Assembly: GCF_013409645.1 (NCBI RefSeq)
Contig: NZ_JACCBG010000001.1
Coordinates: forward strand, 248,001 to 312,000
Reading direction: 5' to 3'
DNA from: Nocardioides panaciterrulae
GTDB taxonomy: Bacteria; Actinomycetota; Actinomycetes; Propionibacteriales; Nocardioidaceae
Length of the DNA: 64,000 bases
Part shown: piece by piece, positions 7,714 to 17,787 of the stretch
Layout: each line of letters begins with the position of its first letter
Numbering within the stretch: the stretch's first letter is position 1
The notes under the pieces: generated by a model
Told to the model about the DNA's origin: nothing
The model's database searches: none
Seen by the model: only the letters and a program-made list of their open reading frames with translations
Made by a program: the position numbers and the translations under genes

Positions 7714-9636
7714 ATGGCTTCCACGACCGACGCCCGGGCCGCGATCGAGGCGCTCCAGGGGCACGAGGCGTGGGCGATCATCCGCCGCTCGACCCGGGCC
7801 GGGGACCGGGACACGGTCGGCCTGGTCGGGGGCAAGCGGCGGGTGGTGGAGTCGCTGCTCGACGTACCGCTCGAGGAGGGCCCGCCCGAGGACGGCCACA
7901 TCGCCGACCGCCTGCTGGCGGTGCCGTTCCGGCAGGTGGCCGAGCGCGGGTTCGAGGCCCACGACGACGGCACCCCGCTGGTGGTGGTCGAGGTCGAGAC
8001 CGAGCTCGAGTTCTCCGTCGCGGAGGTGATCGACGCGATCGACGACGCCGGCGTCGAGCTCGCCGACCCGGGCGGCTTCGAGACCAGCGACGAGGAGTAC
8101 GGCAAGCTCGTCGAGACGATCATCCGCGACGAGATCGGCCAGGGCGAGGGCGCCAACCTCGTCATCGGCCGGCACTACCGCGCGCGGGTCGCCGACTGGG
8201 GGGTCGCGGCGGCCCTGACCGTGTTCCGCCGGCTGCTCGAGCGCGAGCGCGGCGCCTACTGGACCTACGTCTTCTTCACCGGCGACCGCTACCTCATCGG
8301 CGCCAGCCCCGAGCGGCACGTCTCGATCCACGGCGGCGACGTGCGGATGAACCCGATCAGCGGCACCTTCCGCCTGCCCGCCGACGGCGACACCCGGGCC
8401 CAGCTCCTGGACTTCCTCCACGACGAGAAGGAGATCTACGAGCTCTTCATGGTCGTCGACGAGGAGCTGAAGATGATGTGCGACCTGTGCCACGAGGGTG
8501 GCCAGGTGCTCGGCCCGTTCCTCAAGCCGATGAGCCGCCTGATCCACACCGAGTACCTCCTCGCCGGCCGCACCAGCCGGGACCCGCGCGAGGTGCTCCG
8601 CGACACGATGTACGCCGCCACGGTCACCGGCTCCCCGGTGGAGAACGCCTGCCGGCTGATCCGCAAGTACGAGCAGCAGGGCCGCGGCTACTACGGCGCC
8701 GCCCTGGCCGTGCTCGGCCGCGACCCCGAGGGCGGCCCGGTCGTGGACAGCCCGATCGTGATCCGCACCGCCGACGTCGGCCTCGACGGGCGGCTCACCG
8801 TCACCGCCGGCGCGACCCTGGTCCGCGACTCCGAGCCGGCGTCCGAGGTCGCGGAGACGCACGCCAAGGCCGGCGGCATCCTCAGTGCCTTCGGGCTGGT
8901 GCCGCCCGCCCCGGCGCCGCGGGCCGACCTCGCCGAGCTGGTCGCCGACGAGGACGTGCTGATCGCGCTGAACTCCCGCAACCGCCGGCTCTCGTCGTTC
9001 TGGCTCACCGACCAGGGCGGCTCCGCCCCCGACCCGCGGCTGGCCGGACGCAGCGTGGTGATCCTCGACGGCGAGGACGACTTCGTGAACATGCTGCGCC
9101 ACCTGCTGGGCGTGCTGGGCATGACCAGCACCGTGGTGCGCCATGACGAGTACGCCGCCGGCGCGCTCGACGGGTTCGACCTGGTCATCGTCGGACCCGG
9201 CCCGGGCGACCCCCGGGACGGGGCCGACCCGAAGATCGCGACGATGCGCGCGGCGGTCGCCTCGCTGCTCGCGCAGGGCCGGCCGTTCCTGGCGGTCTGC
9301 CTGGGTCACCAGGCGCTGTGCCACGAGCTGGGGATCCCGCTCGCCTACAAGGACATCGTCTTCCAGGGCACCCAGTCGCCGGTGGCCATCGGCGGCCGCG
9401 AGGAGCGGGTGGGCTTCTACAACACCTTCGTCGGCCGGGTCCCGACCGGCGGCGAGGGGGGCGGTCTGGCCGGGGGGCTGCCCGAGGGGGTCACCGTCGA
9501 GGCCGACCCGGCCACCGGCGACGTGCACCTGGTGCGCGGGCCGCACTACCGGGGGATCCAGTTCCACGCCGAGTCGATCCTCACCCAGCACGGCTACGAC
9601 CTGGTCCACGACCTCGTCGTCGACCTGCTCACCTGA
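7714..9636 (+). CDS. PhzE-like fused chorismate amidotransferase (ADIC/anthranilate synthase family)
   Basis: A 640-aa fusion close in length to Pseudomonas PhzE (about 627). The chorismate-binding part (about 100-400) has NPISGTFRLP, HDEKEIYELFMVVDEELKMM, TVTGSPVENACRLI and AETHAKAGGIL, which read as PhzE rather than TrpE. The glutamine amidotransferase part (about 440-640) has LAVCLGHQAL with nucleophile Cys529, and FHAES with His618/Glu620. PhzE makes 2-amino-2-deoxyisochorismate from chorismate and glutamine. No phzABDFG genes are nearby, so product and role are open; anthranilate formation is an alternative. TAGGCT 6 nt before ATG suggests a leaderless transcript. Confidence 0.88.
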   Translation: MASTTDARAAIEALQGHEAWAIIRRSTRAGDRDTVGLVGGKRRVVESLLDVPLEEGPPEDGHIADRLLAVPFRQVAERGFEAHDDGTPLVVVEVETELEFSVAEVIDAIDDAGVELADPGGFETSDEEYGKLVETIIRDEIGQGEGANLVIGRHYRARVADWGVAAALTVFRRLLERERGAYWTYVFFTGDRYLIGASPERHVSIHGGDVRMNPISGTFRLPADGDTRAQLLDFLHDEKEIYELFMVVDEELKMMCDLCHEGGQVLGPFLKPMSRLIHTEYLLAGRTSRDPREVLRDTMYAATVTGSPVENACRLIRKYEQQGRGYYGAALAVLGRDPEGGPVVDSPIVIRTADVGLDGRLTVTAGATLVRDSEPASEVAETHAKAGGILSAFGLVPPAPAPRADLAELVADEDVLIALNSRNRRLSSFWLTDQGGSAPDPRLAGRSVVILDGEDDFVNMLRHLLGVLGMTSTVVRHDEYAAGALDGFDLVIVGPGPGDPRDGADPKIATMRAAVASLLAQGRPFLAVCLGHQALCHELGIPLAYKDIVFQGTQSPVAIGGREERVGFYNTFVGRVPTGGEGGGLAGGLPEGVTVEADPATGDVHLVRGPHYRGIQFHAESILTQHGYDLVHDLVVDLLT

Positions 9637-10279
9637 CCCGAGCCGGGCCGACGGGGGGAGGTGCCCCGTCTCCGGGCCCGTCTCCGGGAGGGGGGTCCGT
9701 GGTGGTCGAACGTTCGTCCACCACCCGGGCCTGCCGCTCCAGGGCCAGGCCGGTGTGGTGGAGGTGAAGGGCCAGCGCCCGCTCGGCGCACTCGAGCGGG
9801 AGCGGGTCGCGGCCGGCGGTCATGCCTGAGAGGAGGCCGTCGATGAGTGCCGCCAGCGCCACCAGCTCGGGCGCCCCGGCGTCGAGCAGGGTGGTGCGCA
9901 TGAGGATCTGCCGCTCCTCGTCACGGATGTGCGCGACCACCTCGGCCACGTCCTGCTCCGAGCGGGCCAGCTCCACGAAGGCGAGCCAGACCCGCGCGCG
10001 GTCGAGATCGTCCGGACGGCGGGGGAGCAGGCCGACCGGTCCGCGCTGGTGGCACGCCCACGTCGCGTACCGCGTCCGCGCGGCGCCGACCTTCGCCGCG
10101 GACACGCTGAGCAGCCGGGCACGATTGTCGAACTGGTGGAGCAGCGAGGAGGGGCTCATCCCGATCTCGCCGGCCACCGCGCGCAGGGACAGGGCGGGCA
10201 GTCCACCGCGGAGGACGATCCGGCAGACGGAGTCCACGATCAGGTCGCCGCGGTCGGCGTAGTCGATCTTGCGGGGCAC
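9629..10279 (-). CDS. TetR family transcriptional regulator
   Basis: A 216-aa regulator. The N-terminal TetR helix-turn-helix (about 8-55) reads IVDSVCRIVLRGGLPALSL and AGEIGMSPSSLLHQFDN; the rest is a ligand-binding helical domain. GTG 10279 is the first plausible start. The C-terminus is odd: residues about 186-194 (VVDERSTTT) are encoded by a copy of a 26-bp palindromic repeat found elsewhere in the window, followed by 22 Pro/Gly-rich residues. The repeat appears to have entered or extended the 3' end of the gene. It ends 8 bp inside the 3' end of the convergent PhzE-like gene. Confidence 0.88.
   Translation of the reverse strand: MPRKIDYADRGDLIVDSVCRIVLRGGLPALSLRAVAGEIGMSPSSLLHQFDNRARLLSVSAAKVGAARTRYATWACHQRGPVGLLPRRPDDLDRARVWLAFVELARSEQDVAEVVAHIRDEERQILMRTTLLDAGAPELVALAALIDGLLSGMTAGRDPLPLECAERALALHLHHTGLALERQARVVDERSTTTDPPPGDGPGDGAPPPVGPARVR
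9699..9724. repeat. CGAACGTTCG palindrome, copy 1
   Basis: A 26-bp element with core GGTCGAACGTTCGTCC flanked by GTGGT and ACCAC. It is a near-perfect palindrome with one T/T mispair in each arm. This copy is inside the 3' end of the TetR reading frame. Five more copies lie at 10367, 10406, 38831, 39000 and 39168. Confidence 0.9.
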
Positions 10280-10366
10280 CCGGCCAGCCCACCACGAGAT
10301 CGCTGCCCGGCGCCGGGCTCGTCCACAGGCGGGCGGCGCCGGGTCAGTCCCGCGGATCGGGCCCCG

Positions 10367-10390
10367 GTGGTGGTCGAACGTTCGTCCACC
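10367..10390. repeat. CGAACGTTCG palindrome, copy 2
   Basis: Same element as at 9699, slightly shortened at the right arm (ends CCACC). It lies in the gap between the TetR start and the VOC gene stop. Confidence 0.88.
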
Positions 10391-10405
10391 GGCGGTCGGG
10401 CCCCG

Positions 10406-10431
10406 GTGGTGTCCGAACGTTCGACCACCAC
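10406..10431. repeat. CGAACGTTCG palindrome, copy 3 (inverted)
   Basis: This copy is inverted relative to 9699, with centre CCGAACGTTCGACC. It starts 6 bp after the stop codon of the VOC gene on the minus strand, a position where it could form a terminator-like hairpin, although no U tract follows. Confidence 0.88.
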
Positions 10432-10437
10432 CCGGGG

Positions 10438-10803
10438 TCACTCCAGCGGCACCGCCCAGCCCGGCCGGGTGACCAGGCAGAACGGGTGGCCGGCCGGGTC
10501 GGCGTACACGTCCCCCGCCAGGTGCGTCGCGCCCAGCGCCAGCACCTCCGGGCCGGCCGCCGCGGGGTCCTCGACCATCACGTCGAGATGGGCCTGCTGG
10601 GGCACCGCCGGGGAGGGCCAGGTGGGCCGACGGTGGTCGGGCGCGAGCTGGAAGGCCAGGCCGGAGGCGCGGTCGGAGGCGGCCACGACCACCCAGTCGT
10701 CGCTGTCGTAGGTGACCGGCTGGTCGAGCAGCGCCGACCAGAACCGGGCCAGCGCCCGGGGGTCGGGGCAGTCCAGGACGAGGTGGTGGAGGCGTGCGCG
10801 CAT
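10438..10803 (-). CDS. VOC (glyoxalase/bleomycin resistance) family protein
   Basis: A 121-aa single-module vicinal-oxygen-chelate protein. It opens with LHHLVLDCPDPRALARFWSALL, has the mid-domain QQAHLDVMVEDPAAA and closes with VYADPAGHPFCLV, the usual beta-alpha-beta-beta-beta pattern of two repeats with metal-ligand-like His and acidic positions. Such small cytoplasmic proteins are dioxygenases, lyases or drug-binding proteins; the substrate cannot be told from sequence. The start codon is ATG 10803. It is divergent from the YtfJ-like gene across 135 bp. Confidence 0.88.
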   Translation of the reverse strand: MRARLHHLVLDCPDPRALARFWSALLDQPVTYDSDDWVVVAASDRASGLAFQLAPDHRRPTWPSPAVPQQAHLDVMVEDPAAAGPEVLALGATHLAGDVYADPAGHPFCLVTRPGWAVPLE

Positions 10804-10938
10804 GCACCGATGCTCTCAGCGGGGCGGCGATCCGGTGGTCCGACCTGTCGTCAGTTGGCCCTCGGTCGGCCGTCGGTTGGCAGCAGCGGGGACCTCCGGC
10901 CCTGTCTGCTCCCGCGGCGCCGGTCGCAGCGTGGAGCC

Positions 10939-11346
10939 ATGAGCCTTGCGGACGTGGTCAGCACAGCCCGGGACGCCCTGACGGTGAAGCGGGTGTTCGG
11001 GGAGCCCTACGAGAAGGACGGCACCACCGTCATCCCGGCCGCGAACGTGACCGGCGGCGCCGGGGGCGGCACCGGTCACGACGAGAAGGGCCAGGAGGGC
11101 GAGGGCGGCGGGTTCGGCCTGAGCGGGCGCCCCGCCGGGGTTTACGTCGTCCGCGAGGGCCGGGTCAGCTGGCGGCCCGCGGTCGACCCGAACCGGGTCG
11201 TGACCGTCCTCGGCCTGGTGCTCGTCGCCTTCCTGCTCAGCCGGCCGCGGCTGGTCCGGGCCCGGGCGGCGGTCGGCAAGTGGGAGATGCTCGCCGCACG
11301 CCGGGCCGCCCGGCGCGCGACCGGCGCCGGCCACGAGGACGCCTGA
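10939..11346 (+). CDS. YtfJ/GerW-family protein
   Basis: A 135-aa protein with the YtfJ (spore GerW) family signature: VFGEPYEKDGTTVIPAANV near residues 22-40, a Gly-rich segment GGAGGGTGHDEKGQEGEG, then GVYVVREGRVSWRPAVDPNRV. One membrane helix (about 95-112) precedes a basic C-terminal tail. The family is named for Bacillus spore proteins but is common in non-sporulating actinobacteria with unknown function. CAGCGT 6 nt before ATG may be a leaderless -10. It is a single gene, divergent from the VOC gene. Confidence 0.85.
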   Translation: MSLADVVSTARDALTVKRVFGEPYEKDGTTVIPAANVTGGAGGGTGHDEKGQEGEGGGFGLSGRPAGVYVVREGRVSWRPAVDPNRVVTVLGLVLVAFLLSRPRLVRARAAVGKWEMLAARRAARRATGAGHEDA

Positions 11347-11408
11347 CCCGACCGACCTCACGGCCGACCCCCCGCCGACCTCCCGGGCCGACACCCGGAT
11401 CGAGCCGC

Positions 11409-12242
11409 TCAGGACGCCTGCGTCTCCTCGTCCTCGGCCACCCCGAGCACGTTGGTGATCACCTCGGCGAACCGGTTCGGGTCGGCCAGCAGCCAGCTGT
11501 GGTTGCCGGGCACGGTGACCACCTCGGGTCCGCCCAGGGCGATGACCAGCGACTCCGCGCACGCCCAGGGGATCACGGTGTCGTCCCGGCCCCAGACGAT
11601 CACGATCGGCAGGCCGCGGCCCTTGAGCTCCTCGAGCTCCTCGGACAGGTTGGCGTCGCGGGCCAGCCGGCCCACCCGCCACAGCGTGCCGGGGTGCAGC
11701 AGGAAGTTCGGCACGGCGTCGGCCGCGATCACCGGCATCACCCGGGTGAAGGAGCGCACCGAGATCGCGTGCGCGGCCAGGTGCAGGCCCCAGTCCCACA
11801 CCGGCCGGTCGGACATCAGGACCGGCAGCTCGCCCCGGCGGGCCCAGACCGACCCGCCGATCGAGTTGATCAGCACCAGCTGGCCCACGAGCTCCGGGTG
11901 GTCGTGGGCGGTCCGCAGCGCCACCCCGCCGCCGAAGGAGTGCCCGGCCAGGGTGACCGGCTCCTCGGTCCCGAGCTCGCGCAGGAACGCCGCCACCCAC
12001 GCGGCGTACCCCTCCAGGCTGAACGCCGCGGCGGGGAGTGCGGCGGTGCCGCCGAACCCCGGCAGCGCCGGTGCGACCACCCGCACCCCGCGCCCGACGA
12101 GACGCTCGAGCCCGTGCCGGTAGGTGCGGTGGGAGAGCCCCCAACCGTGCAGGAACACCACGGTGGGTCCGCTGCCCGCGACGCCGTACGACGTGTCACG
12201 TCCGTCGACCAGGAGGTGCCTCCAGGTAATGCCGATGCTCAT
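11409..12242 (-). CDS. Alpha/beta hydrolase
   Basis: A 277-aa alpha/beta hydrolase with a complete catalytic set: oxyanion motif HGWG (about 31-34), nucleophile elbow GHSFGG (Ser near 101), acid in WGRDDT and His in GNHSW. There is no signal peptide, so it is cytoplasmic. GGGAGG lies 5 nt before ATG. It follows the acyl carrier protein gene by 105 bp on the same strand and may belong to that operon. There, a thioesterase or hydrolase for a carrier-bound acyl group is conceivable, but this is inference from position only. Confidence 0.9.
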   Translation of the reverse strand: MSIGITWRHLLVDGRDTSYGVAGSGPTVVFLHGWGLSHRTYRHGLERLVGRGVRVVAPALPGFGGTAALPAAAFSLEGYAAWVAAFLRELGTEEPVTLAGHSFGGGVALRTAHDHPELVGQLVLINSIGGSVWARRGELPVLMSDRPVWDWGLHLAAHAISVRSFTRVMPVIAADAVPNFLLHPGTLWRVGRLARDANLSEELEELKGRGLPIVIVWGRDDTVIPWACAESLVIALGGPEVVTVPGNHSWLLADPNRFAEVITNVLGVAEDEETQAS

Positions 12243-12347
12243 CTCGGCCTCCCGTTCCAGGAGCCGAGCCCTCCTGCCCCGAGTGTGTCGTGCCCCGCGA
12301 GCGGCGGGTGGGACCCAAGGTCACCAGATGCAGGTCCGGTGGACCCG

Positions 12348-12584
12348 TCAACCGGTCAGGAAGCCGAGACAGGAGTGCATGGTGCGCAGCGAGGGGTAGT
12401 CGTCCTCCTCGATCCGCCGTCCGGTCGAGCTGCTCAGCTGCTCGACGAAGGACAGGAAGTCCAGCGAGTCCAGCTCCAGCTCGGTGCGCAGCACCGCGTC
12501 GTCGCCGAGCGCCTCGAGGTCGGCGTCCGGGACGATCCGGAGCAGGGCGGTGCTGACGGCGGCGCGGGCGTCGTGCTCGTTCAC
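12348..12584 (-). CDS. Acyl carrier protein
   Basis: A 78-aa acyl carrier protein of normal length. The phosphopantetheine site is in ELDSLDFLSF (Ser40), with the four-helix pattern and acidic helix II, and a closing LRTMHSCLGFLTG. GTG 12584 overlaps the E2 stop codon by four bases (GTGA), so it is translationally coupled to the dehydrogenase E2. No fatty acid or polyketide synthase genes lie nearby. A carrier protein at the end of an acyl-CoA synthetase/2-oxoacid dehydrogenase operon suggests that the acyl product may be moved onto, or held by, this carrier. Confidence 0.92.
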   Translation of the reverse strand: MNEHDARAAVSTALLRIVPDADLEALGDDAVLRTELELDSLDFLSFVEQLSSSTGRRIEEDDYPSLRTMHSCLGFLTG

Positions 12585-13972
12585 AGGTCCTCCGGGTGCT
12601 GGAGCAGGTCGTCGACGGTGGCGAGGAACCGGCCGCCGGTGAAGCCGTCCGTGGCGCGGTGGTCGGCCGCGAGGGTGGCCACGGTCAGGGGGCGGACGCC
12701 GAGCAGCCCGTCGATCGCCCACGGCCGCTCCGCGACCCGGCCGAACCCGACCAGCGCCACCTGGGGCGGGTAGATCACCCCGTGCACGGACTCCACGCCC
12801 TGGTCGCCGAGGTTGGTGACGGTGAGGGTGGGGTCGCTGAGCTCGGCGCGGTGCAGTCGCCCGGCGCGCGCCCGGGTGACCAGGTCGCGCATGCCGGCCA
12901 TCAGCGCCACCACGTCGAGCCGGTCGGCGTCGTGCAGTGCCGGCGCCACCAGCCCGCCGCCGCGCAGGGAGACCGCGACCCCGACGTGCACCCCGGCGCC
13001 CGGGCGGAACGCGTCGTCGACCCAGAACCCGTTGAGCTCGGGCACCCGGGCGGCCGCGAGCGCGGTCGCCTTGAGCAGCAGCGCCGCCGGCACCAGCCGC
13101 TCGGCCACGGGCAGGTCCCGGTTGCGCTCCCGCATCCAGGCCACCGCCCGGCCCAGGTCCACGGTGGCGGTCAGGTAGTAGTGCGGGATCTCCCGCTTCG
13201 AGCGGGCCATCACCGTGGCGATCTGGTGGCGCATCGCGGCCCGCCGGTCCTCGCCCGCCGCGGCCGGGACCCGCTCGGCGCCCGGAGCCGGCTCGGCGGC
13301 GGGAGCCGGCTCGCTCGGTGCGGCCGCAGCGGCGGCGCGCACGTCCGCGGCGCGCACGGGGCCGCGCCCGGTCGTCGGGACCCGCTGAAGGTCGACGCCC
13401 AGCTGGTCGGCCAGCGCGCGGGCGTACGGCGTGACCCGGCGCGGCGCCGGCTCCGGGTGGGCCGCGGCCCGGGACACGTCCGCGCGGGTGATCGCCCCGC
13501 CCCGCCCGGTGCCGGTGATCGTGGCGAGGTCGAGGCCGAGCCGTTCGGCCTCGCGGCGCACCGAGGGCGAGCTGACCCGCAGCCCCGGCGGCACCCTGCG
13601 GTGGGCGGGCTCGCGCCGCGCCGGATGCCCTGCCGGCCGCTCGCCCGGAGTCGCCACCGGAGCCTCGGCCGGGGCCGCCGGAGCCGGAGCCTCAGCCGGA
13701 GCCGGAACCGGGACCGGTTCCCCGGCGGCCGCCGTCTCGGGCTCCCCGAGCGTCGCCAGCACCGCGCCGACCGGGACCCGGGTGCCGGGCTCGACGACGA
13801 GCCGGTCCACGACCCCGTCGGCGAAGCTCTCCACCTCGACCGCGGCCTTGGAGGTGTCGACGACGGCCAGGATGTCGCCCTTGCGCACGGCGTCGCCGGG
13901 CTTGACCAGCCACTCCAGCAGCGTCCCCTCGTCCATGTCCGCGCCCAGCGACGGCATCGTGAAGTCGCTCAT
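12581..13972 (-). CDS. 2-Oxoacid dehydrogenase E2 (dihydrolipoyl acyltransferase), two binding domains
   Basis: A 463-aa E2. The lipoyl domain (1-76) has Lys42 in VVDTSKAAVEVES. After an Ala/Pro-rich linker there are two peripheral-subunit-binding domains: one near 135-170 (VSSPSVRREAERLGLDLATI, then GTGRGGAITRADV) and a second near 185-218 (VTPYARALADQLGVDLQRV, then TGRGPVRAADV). The C-terminal catalytic domain (about 240-463) carries the active-site His in LAADHRATDGF. The usual E2 has one binding domain, so the second is unusual. It starts 4 bp after the E1-beta stop and overlaps the carrier protein gene. Confidence 0.93.
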   Translation of the reverse strand: MSDFTMPSLGADMDEGTLLEWLVKPGDAVRKGDILAVVDTSKAAVEVESFADGVVDRLVVEPGTRVPVGAVLATLGEPETAAAGEPVPVPAPAEAPAPAAPAEAPVATPGERPAGHPARREPAHRRVPPGLRVSSPSVRREAERLGLDLATITGTGRGGAITRADVSRAAAHPEPAPRRVTPYARALADQLGVDLQRVPTTGRGPVRAADVRAAAAAAPSEPAPAAEPAPGAERVPAAAGEDRRAAMRHQIATVMARSKREIPHYYLTATVDLGRAVAWMRERNRDLPVAERLVPAALLLKATALAAARVPELNGFWVDDAFRPGAGVHVGVAVSLRGGGLVAPALHDADRLDVVALMAGMRDLVTRARAGRLHRAELSDPTLTVTNLGDQGVESVHGVIYPPQVALVGFGRVAERPWAIDGLLGVRPLTVATLAADHRATDGFTGGRFLATVDDLLQHPEDL

Positions 13973-13976
13973 CGCC

Positions 13977-14981
13977 TCACTCCCAGGTCCGTCGGGCGGC
14001 CGCCGCGATGGTGTCCGGCTGCGGCAGCGCCGCCTCCTCGAGGTGCCGCGGGTAGGGCAGCGGCACCTCGGCGGTGCAGACCCGCTCCACCGGCGCGTCG
14101 AGCGCGAAGAAGGCCTGCTCGGTGATCCGGGCGCTGATCTCGGCGGCGAGGCTGCCGGTGCGCCAGCCCTCGTCGACCACGACCGCCCGGTGGGTGCGCC
14201 GCACCGAGGCCATCAGCGTCGCGTCGTCCAGCGGCCGCAGGGAGCGCAGGTCGACGACCTCGGCCGAGCGGCCCTCGGCGGCCAGCAGATCGGCCGCGGC
14301 CAGGGCCTTGGGCACGCAGCCGCCGTACGCCACGATCGTGACTGCGTCGCCGGCGCGCCGCACCGCCGCCCGCTCGAGCTCGACCGGCCCGTCGGGCAGC
14401 GGGCCCGAGGAGTTGTAGAGCGACCCGTGCTCGAAGATCAGCACCGGGTCGGGGTCCGCGAGCGCCGGGGCCAGCATCCCGCGGGCGTCGGCGACCGTCG
14501 CCGGGGCGAGCACCCGCAGGCCGGGGATGCTGGCGTACCACCCCTCCAGGCTGTGCGAGTGCTGGGCGGCCAGCTGCCGCCCGGCGCCGGTGGTCATCCG
14601 GATCACCAGCGGCACGTTGAACTGCCCCCCGGACATGTGCAGCAGCGAGGCGGCGTTGTTGAGGATCTGGTCCAGCGCGAGCAGGCTGAAGTTGACCGTC
14701 ATCACCTCGACGATCGGCCGCATGCCGTTGAGCGCGGCCCCGATCCCGGCGCCGACGAACCCCGACTCCGACAGCGGGGTGTCCCGGATCCGGTCCGGCC
14801 CGAACTCCTCGAGCAGCCCCAGGCTCACCGCGAAGCTGCCGCCGTAGCTGCCGACGTCCTCGCCCATCAAGAACACCCGCTCGTCGGCGCGCATCGCCTC
14901 CCGGATGGCCTCGCGCATCGCCTCGCGGTAGGTCGTGGTCGCGCCCGTGGTGGGGGCCGCGGTGGCGGCGGGGGCGCTCAT
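13977..14981 (-). CDS. 2-Oxoacid dehydrogenase E1 beta subunit
   Basis: A 334-aa transketolase-like E1-beta of normal length. It has [13 protein letters not shown] near the start, [37 protein letters not shown] and the C-terminal [13 protein letters not shown] and [10 protein letters not shown]. With E1-alpha it decarboxylates a 2-oxoacid and transfers the acyl group to the E2 lipoyl arm. It shares an ATGA overlap with E1-alpha. The [21 protein letters not shown] region resembles pyruvate/acetoin-type E1-beta, but the substrate is not settled. No E3 gene lies in the operon, so E3 is presumably supplied from elsewhere. Confidence 0.93.
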   Translation of the reverse strand: MSAPAATAAPTTGATTTYREAMREAIREAMRADERVFLMGEDVGSYGGSFAVSLGLLEEFGPDRIRDTPLSESGFVGAGIGAALNGMRPIVEVMTVNFSLLALDQILNNAASLLHMSGGQFNVPLVIRMTTGAGRQLAAQHSHSLEGWYASIPGLRVLAPATVADARGMLAPALADPDPVLIFEHGSLYNSSGPLPDGPVELERAAVRRAGDAVTIVAYGGCVPKALAAADLLAAEGRSAEVVDLRSLRPLDDATLMASVRRTHRAVVVDEGWRTGSLAAEISARITEQAFFALDAPVERVCTAEVPLPYPRHLEEAALPQPDTIAAAARRTWE

Positions 14982-15993
14982 GCCAGGCCGTCCGCGGCCA
15001 CGCCGCCGGGGCTGGTGACGAAGCGGGTGAGCTCGTCGACCGGCTCCAGCGGTCCCTCCTCCGCGGTGGCCACCGCCTCCGCGAGCAGGTCGGCCACCTC
15101 CTTCTCGAGGTCGGCGAGCGCGTCGTCGTCGAGCTGGTCCTCGGCCCGCATCCGCTCCTGGAGTGCCGGGATCGGGTCGTGGGCGCGCCAGGCGGCGATC
15201 TCGTCCTTGGTGCGGTAGCGGTCGGGGTCGTACATCGAGTGCGCCCGGAACCGGTAGGTCCGCAGCTCCAGGAACACCGGCGCCCCGCCGCCGCGCACCT
15301 CCTCGGTGGCCCGGGTGGCGGCCTCCTCGACCGCGAGCACGTCCATGCCGTCGACCGCCCACGCGGTCATGCCGTACGACGAGGCCCGCAGCGCCAGGTC
15401 GGTCTGGGCGTGCTCCTTGGCGAGCGCGGTGCCCATCGCGTAGCGGTTGTTCTCGCAGCAGAACAGCACCGGCAGCCGCCAGAGCGCGGCGAGGTTCATC
15501 GCCTCGTGGAACTCGCCCTCGGCCACCGCCCCGTCGCCGAAGAAGCAGGCGGTGACCGGGTCCGAGCCGCCGGTGGTCGAGCCCCGCATCCGGTCGGCCA
15601 GCGCCAGCCCGATCGCCAGCGGGATCCCGCCGGCCACCACGGCGTTGCCGCCGAGGAAGCGGGTGCCGGCGTCGAAGAGGTGCATCGATCCGCCGCGGCC
15701 GCGGCTGCACCCGGTGCTGCGGCCGAACATCTCGGCCATGATCGCCGCGACCGGTACCCCGCGGGCCAGCGCGTGTCCGTGCTCGCGGTAGGTCGAGACG
15801 ACCGCGTCCTCGGGCCGCAGCGTCGACATCACCCCGGTGGCGACCGCCTCCTCCCCGACGTAGAGGTGCAGGAAGCCCCGGATCCGGGTGGCGCTGTAGA
15901 GCTCGGCGCAGACCTCCTCGAACCGGCGGATCAGCAGCATCGTGCGCAGCAGCTGCCTCCGGTGGGTGGCGGTGACGCGCTCCTCCAGCAGGC

Positions 15994-15997
<4 letters not shown>
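14978..15997 (-). CDS. 2-Oxoacid dehydrogenase E1 alpha subunit (TPP-binding)
   Basis: A 339-aa thiamine-diphosphate subunit of normal length. Visible motifs are [30 protein letters not shown], the [11 protein letters not shown] phosphorylation-loop region, and the TPP motif from [16 protein letters not shown] to CENN. The pattern is closest to pyruvate or acetoin dehydrogenase E1-alpha. Its start overlaps the acyl-CoA synthetase stop (ATGA, 15994-15997) and its end overlaps E1-beta, so synthetase, E1-alpha and E1-beta are translated as a coupled chain. Confidence 0.93.
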
Positions 15998-17727
<1,730 letters not shown>

Positions 17728-17745
17728 GGCGGCTCCTCGGGCTCG

Positions 17746-17785
17746 GTGCTCACGGCTGGGGGCTCACGGCTGGGTGCTCACGGGG
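17746..17785. repeat. Three short tandem units before the synthetase gene
   Basis: GTGCTCACGGCTGGG, GGCTCACGGCTGGG and a truncated TGCTCACGGGG lie in tandem in the 60-bp gap between the phosphoribosyltransferase fusion and the synthetase. They fall in the presumed mRNA leader and contain no obvious operator symmetry. Confidence 0.7.
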
Positions 17786-17787
17786 CG

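Noticed and set aside
7714..9636. Phenazine biosynthetic cluster
   Set aside because: Only the PhzE-like gene is present; neighbours are unrelated.
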